Below, piece after piece: positions 8,073 to 9,418 of a stretch of DNA of 9,418 bases. Position 1 is the first letter of the stretch. Every line of letters starts with the position of its first letter. The translations under genes and the position numbers were made by a program. Under the pieces are notes generated by a model, which was given only the letters and a program-made list of their open reading frames with translations, ran no database searches and was not told the origin of the DNA. The stretch is from CAZVAO01 sp964625175 (lineage in GTDB: Bacteria > Bacillota > UBA994 > PWPR01), in the NCBI GenBank assembly GCA_964625175.1, contig CAZVAO010000089.1, forward strand, positions 1 through 9,418, in the 5' to 3' direction.

Positions 8073-8081
8073 ATTATAACA
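8073..8081 (-). promoter_or_regulatory. Extended -10 promoter for the 7488-8036 gene
   Basis: On the minus strand the sequence TGTTATAAT (8081-8073) is a perfect TATAAT with the TG extension at the right distance. No good -35 box is seen 17 bases upstream, which is typical of extended -10 promoters. It lies about 37 bases before the proposed TTG start at 8036. Confidence 0.55.
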
Positions 8082-8087
8082 TAAAAT

Positions 8088-8118
8088 TGTAGGGGCGAGT
8101 CTCTTGTAAAGCCCTACA
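8088..8118. repeat. Inverted repeat TGTAGGG / CCCTACA
   Basis: TGTAGGG (8088-8094) and CCCTACA (8112-8118) form a perfect 7-base inverted repeat around 17 bases. The left arm continues as GGCGAG, so the whole resembles the stem of a worn REP-like or MITE-like element of the 'GTAGGGGCGA' type. It sits immediately upstream of the extended -10 box of the leftward gene and could instead be an operator. Confidence 0.4.
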
Positions 8119-8260
8119 TGGTATACACTTTGTTCGGGGACATGGGTAACAGATTGTCTATTAGAACGATAGATTTTATTTGAAACCAGAATGCTGTCAT
8201 CAATTTTGACATATTCTAAACCCGCATTCATACTCCCCCTGACAACTGACAACTGAATTG
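8116..8260 (-). mobile_element. Probable degenerate insertion-sequence end (IS481-like)
   Basis: Read on the minus strand this stretch contains CTGTTACCCATGTCCCCGA followed 24 bases on by a decayed copy of the same element, GTGTATACCATGT (plus strand 8140-8152 and 8116-8128). Repeated GTTACCCATGT-type motifs are, from memory, typical of the termini of IS481-type elements. The open but unexpressed frame here reads GLEYVKIDDSILVSNK and then SVTHVPEQSVYHV, which has the look of the last codons of a transposase running into its terminal repeats. No transposase catalytic region is present, so at most this is a solo end. The identification is from pattern recall only. Confidence 0.35.
8239..8256. 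repeat. Short tandem repeat of CTGACAA
   Basis: Two perfect head-to-tail copies of the heptamer CTGACAA (8239-8245 and 8246-8252) are followed by the partial copy CTGA. It lies at the right edge of the IS-like remnant, just upstream of the toxin-antitoxin-like promoter. It could be strand-slippage or an old target-site scar. Confidence 0.5.
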
Positions 8261-8273
8261 CCAATTGCATTGC

Positions 8274-8310
8274 GTACATCATGTACAAGATGTACTTTAA
8301 ATGTTACAAT
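8274..8310 (+). promoter_or_regulatory. Promoter with overlapping inverted-repeat operator for the 8334-8988 module
   Basis: The -10 region TGTTACAAT (8302-8310) is an extended -10 with TACAAT at 8305-8310. Exactly 17 bases upstream lies TGTACA at 8282-8287, a four-of-six -35 box. That -35 box sits in the middle of a perfect inverted repeat GTACATC (8274-8280), 8 bases, GATGTAC (8289-8295). A dimeric repressor bound here would block RNA polymerase, the usual design of antitoxin-autoregulated operons. The expected transcript starts near 8317, leaving a leader of about 17 bases. Confidence 0.6.
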
Positions 8311-8333
8311 ATTGTTGAAGGGAGTTGATTAAA

Positions 8334-8762
8334 ATGAGTTTGTTTTATACAGTAAATGAGACACGCACGCGAATTAGAGAGATTCAACAAAATGTTAAAA
8401 GTGGTTTAGTTAATGTGCTAACGAACAAAGCCACACAGGAATCTTTATATATGCTCAGCTCAAATATGTATGAAGATATTTTGGATCGTATTTTGATTGA
8501 GAATGCTCTTGAGTACGATGAAGAATTGAAGGTATATACAATATATAATGAATTAGTCCCTCAGTTTATGGGTGAAGGCGAAACTGAGGCAGCCGCTAGG
8601 GAGAATATGATAGTGGCAGCTATTGAATTTGCTGAAGATTATATGACAAATATTGAAGTGTTTTCAGTGGTTTTTGATGGTATTCAACAATTTCTAATTA
8701 GTGCGGTTATTCTGTGTGAAGGAGATGTTGTTAAGGTTAAGGAGATTTTGAGAGTTGCCTGA
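8334..8762 (+). CDS. Putative antitoxin, Phd-like N-terminus and HicB-like C-terminus
   Basis: This 142-residue protein probably neutralises the product of the overlapping downstream gene and represses its own promoter. Residues 1-52 have the layout of a Phd/YefM/RelB antitoxin DNA-binding domain: FYTVNETRTRIREIQQNV, then VNVLTNKATQESLYML, then the SSNMYEDILDRI helix, which parallels the Phd pattern of T-x-x-E-x-R-x-x-x, a central 'I-T-x-x-G-x-P' strand and a terminal 'Y-E-x-L' helix. Residues 60-104 resemble a HicB partial RNase H fold: EYDEELKVYTIYNELVPQFM, then GEGETEAAARENMIVAAIEF, matching the HicB pattern of 'G-D-T-x-x-E-A-x-x-N'. ATG 8334 is preferred to the upstream TTG 8325 because GGGAGTTGAT lies directly upstream with normal spacing. 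No membrane segment is seen. The start of the next gene lies within its last 8 bases. The similarities are weak and read by eye; an alternative is a single-domain protein of unknown family. Confidence 0.55.
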   Translation: MSLFYTVNETRTRIREIQQNVKSGLVNVLTNKATQESLYMLSSNMYEDILDRILIENALEYDEELKVYTIYNELVPQFMGEGETEAAARENMIVAAIEFAEDYMTNIEVFSVVFDGIQQFLISAVILCEGDVVKVKEILRVA

Positions 8763-8988
8763 TGGCGTTAGTCACGGTGAGTTTAAGCGCTTCCTTAGAA
8801 AAGGGAACTTCACACCCAAGGGAGAGCGTAAAAACCTCTATATAGGATTTATTGATGGGAGCCTAAAGATTGTTACTTTTCACTACCATAAAGACTGCGA
8901 TATAATTCCTACTGGAACACTTTCAAGTATAGCGAAGCAGTTGGGTATCTCTAAGAGTGAGCTTGTGGATCAAGTCAAAGGCCGCTAG
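8755..8988 (+). CDS. Putative HicA-like toxin (77 aa), canonical catalytic His absent
   Basis: HicA toxins are small double-stranded-RNA-binding-fold proteins that cleave or block mRNA; this 77-residue protein has their size and outline. Residues 7-20 (HGEFKRFLRKGNFT) form the first helix and the G-F/W-turn. Residues 25-48 carry the strands ending in VTFHYHKD, corresponding to the V-P-x-H segment (H43, H45). Residues 50-66 (IIPTGTLSSIAKQLGIS) match the strongly conserved HicA tail 'I-x-x-G-T-L-R-S-I-L-K-Q-A-G-I'. The usual G-S-H that provides the catalytic histidine on strand one is replaced here by GERKN, so it may be inactive, act as a binding protein, or belong to a divergent subgroup. It starts at TTG 8755, because the frame is closed by TGA at 8749 and no ATG is available; AAGGAG at 8739-8744 is 10 bases upstream. 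It overlaps the preceding gene by 8 bases, implying coupled expression. Confidence 0.55.
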   Translation: MPDGVSHGEFKRFLRKGNFTPKGERKNLYIGFIDGSLKIVTFHYHKDCDIIPTGTLSSIAKQLGISKSELVDQVKGR

Positions 8989-9016
8989 GTGTGGATATTG
9001 ACAATATTTAAAACAA

Positions 9017-9047
9017 AAAAATCGCCACTCAAGGCGATTTTTGTTTT
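9017..9047. terminator. Bidirectional intrinsic terminator
   Basis: AAAAATCGCC (9017-9026) pairs perfectly over 10 bases with GGCGATTTTT (9033-9042) around a 6-base loop. T-rich sequence follows on the plus strand and A-rich sequence precedes it, so the hairpin can end both the rightward module (stop at 8988) and leftward rpsT (stop at 9051). Confidence 0.9.
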
Positions 9048-9050
9048 TGA

Positions 9051-9311
9051 TTACTCAGCTTTGTTAAATTTCTTGGTTAGGCGAGACTTCTGACGGGCTG
9101 CTTTATTCTTATGAATAATACCTTTAGAAGCGGCTTTATCAATTTTAACCATTGCCTCACGCAATTTGCTTTCAGCCGTTGTCTTGTCCTCAATTAAGGC
9201 CTCATCGAAATGGCGGATAGCGGTCTTAACTTGTGAACGAGCAACTCTGTTGCGCGCTGTGCGTTTCTCTGTTTGACGAACTCTTTTAGCTGTGGATTTA
9301 TTATTAGGCAT
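9051..9311 (-). CDS. rpsT: 30S ribosomal protein S20
   Basis: S20 is a helical 16S-rRNA-binding protein of the small ribosomal subunit. The 86-residue, Lys/Arg-rich sequence is typical in length and content: MPNNKSTAKRVRQTEKRTAR at the N-terminus, a middle segment with TAIRHFDEAL, and the near-invariant C-terminal run GIIHKNKAARQKSRL (residues 64-78). The start at 9311 is an ATG 6 bases after GGAGGTG (9324-9318). Its minus-strand orientation facing holA is the conserved B. subtilis arrangement, here separated from holA by about 1.8 kb of other material. It has its own promoter and terminator and is therefore monocistronic. No abnormality is seen. Confidence 0.97.
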   Translation of the reverse strand: MPNNKSTAKRVRQTEKRTARNRVARSQVKTAIRHFDEALIEDKTTAESKLREAMVKIDKAASKGIIHKNKAARQKSRLTKKFNKAE

Positions 9312-9382
9312 TCTCTACACCTCCGCCTGCTAGGCATTTCAATTTTTTTGGGGGGTTAAACCTTATAGTGACATTCCACGAT

Positions 9383-9411
9383 ATTGTAACATGAACCGTT
9401 ACTCAATGCAA
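9383..9411 (-). promoter_or_regulatory. Sigma-A promoter of rpsT
   Basis: On the minus strand TTGCAT (9411-9406) and TACAAT (9388-9383) are separated by 17 bases. Transcription would begin near 9376, giving a leader of about 65 bases before the ATG at 9311. The leader contains C6 followed by A7 (plus strand 9343-9355). The remaining bases to the window end hold nothing further I can assign. Confidence 0.75.
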
Positions 9412-9418
9412 GAACAGA

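Noticed and set aside
8043..8288. N-terminal extension of the leftward hypothetical gene
   Set aside because: These codons overlap the extended -10 promoter, an inverted repeat and IS-like sequence, and the only good ribosome site is at 8041-8051.
8762..8790. ATG at 8762 as start of the HicA-like gene (TGATG overlap with the upstream stop)
   Set aside because: It is in a different frame from the conserved protein; the correct frame can start only at TTG 8755.
9343..9355. T7-G6 homopolymer tract in the rpsT leader as a phase-variation switch
   Set aside because: It lies between the -10 box and the ribosome site rather than in the promoter spacer or coding frame, so a length change would have little obvious effect.
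1..9418. CRISPR array, tRNA or rRNA gene, prophage
   Set aside because: No regularly spaced repeats, cloverleaf sequence, rRNA signature or phage structural or integrase gene could be found by eye on either strand.

Overview
The window looks like a chromosomal segment of a low-to-moderate GC Bacillota (Firmicutes) bacterium. The evidence is the run comEA - comEC - holA on the plus strand followed by rpsT on the minus strand, which matches the late-competence neighbourhood known from Bacillus subtilis (comEA-comEB-comEC-holA/yqeN-rpsT-gpr), together with strong purine-rich Shine-Dalgarno sites and sigma-A-like promoters. A genus cannot be named safely.

Layout. (1) Positions 1-926, minus strand: most of a YeiH/UPF0324-family 'putative sulfate exporter', cut at its C-terminus by the window edge. 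(2) Positions 1032-7213, plus strand: a tightly packed operon-like run with its own candidate promoter. It holds comEA (DNA-binding competence protein), a DUF1177-like protein of unknown function, a YibE/F-family membrane protein, comEC (DNA uptake channel with a metallo-beta-lactamase domain) and holA (DNA polymerase III delta subunit). comEB, which lies between comEA and comEC in B. subtilis, is absent; the DUF1177 and YibE/F genes occupy its place. A UUCG-capped hairpin about 140 bases after holA probably ends the run. (3) Positions 7214-9000: an AT-rich accessory insert between holA and rpsT. A leftward gene for a small membrane-anchored protein of unknown function and a rightward two-gene toxin-antitoxin-like module diverge from a short region that looks like a worn insertion-sequence end. 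(4) Positions 9017-9418: a bidirectional terminator, then rpsT (ribosomal protein S20) on the minus strand with a clear promoter.

How it fits together. ComEA and ComEC bind and translocate transforming DNA, holA is replication housekeeping, and rpsT is translation housekeeping. The most unusual part is the two-gene module at 8334-8988. The first protein reads as a Phd/RelB-like N-terminus joined to a HicB-like C-terminus. The second resembles a HicA toxin but lacks the expected catalytic histidine motif. The promoter of this module is overlapped by an inverted repeat, as expected for an autoregulated antitoxin operon. These assignments come from reading motifs by eye and are marked as such.
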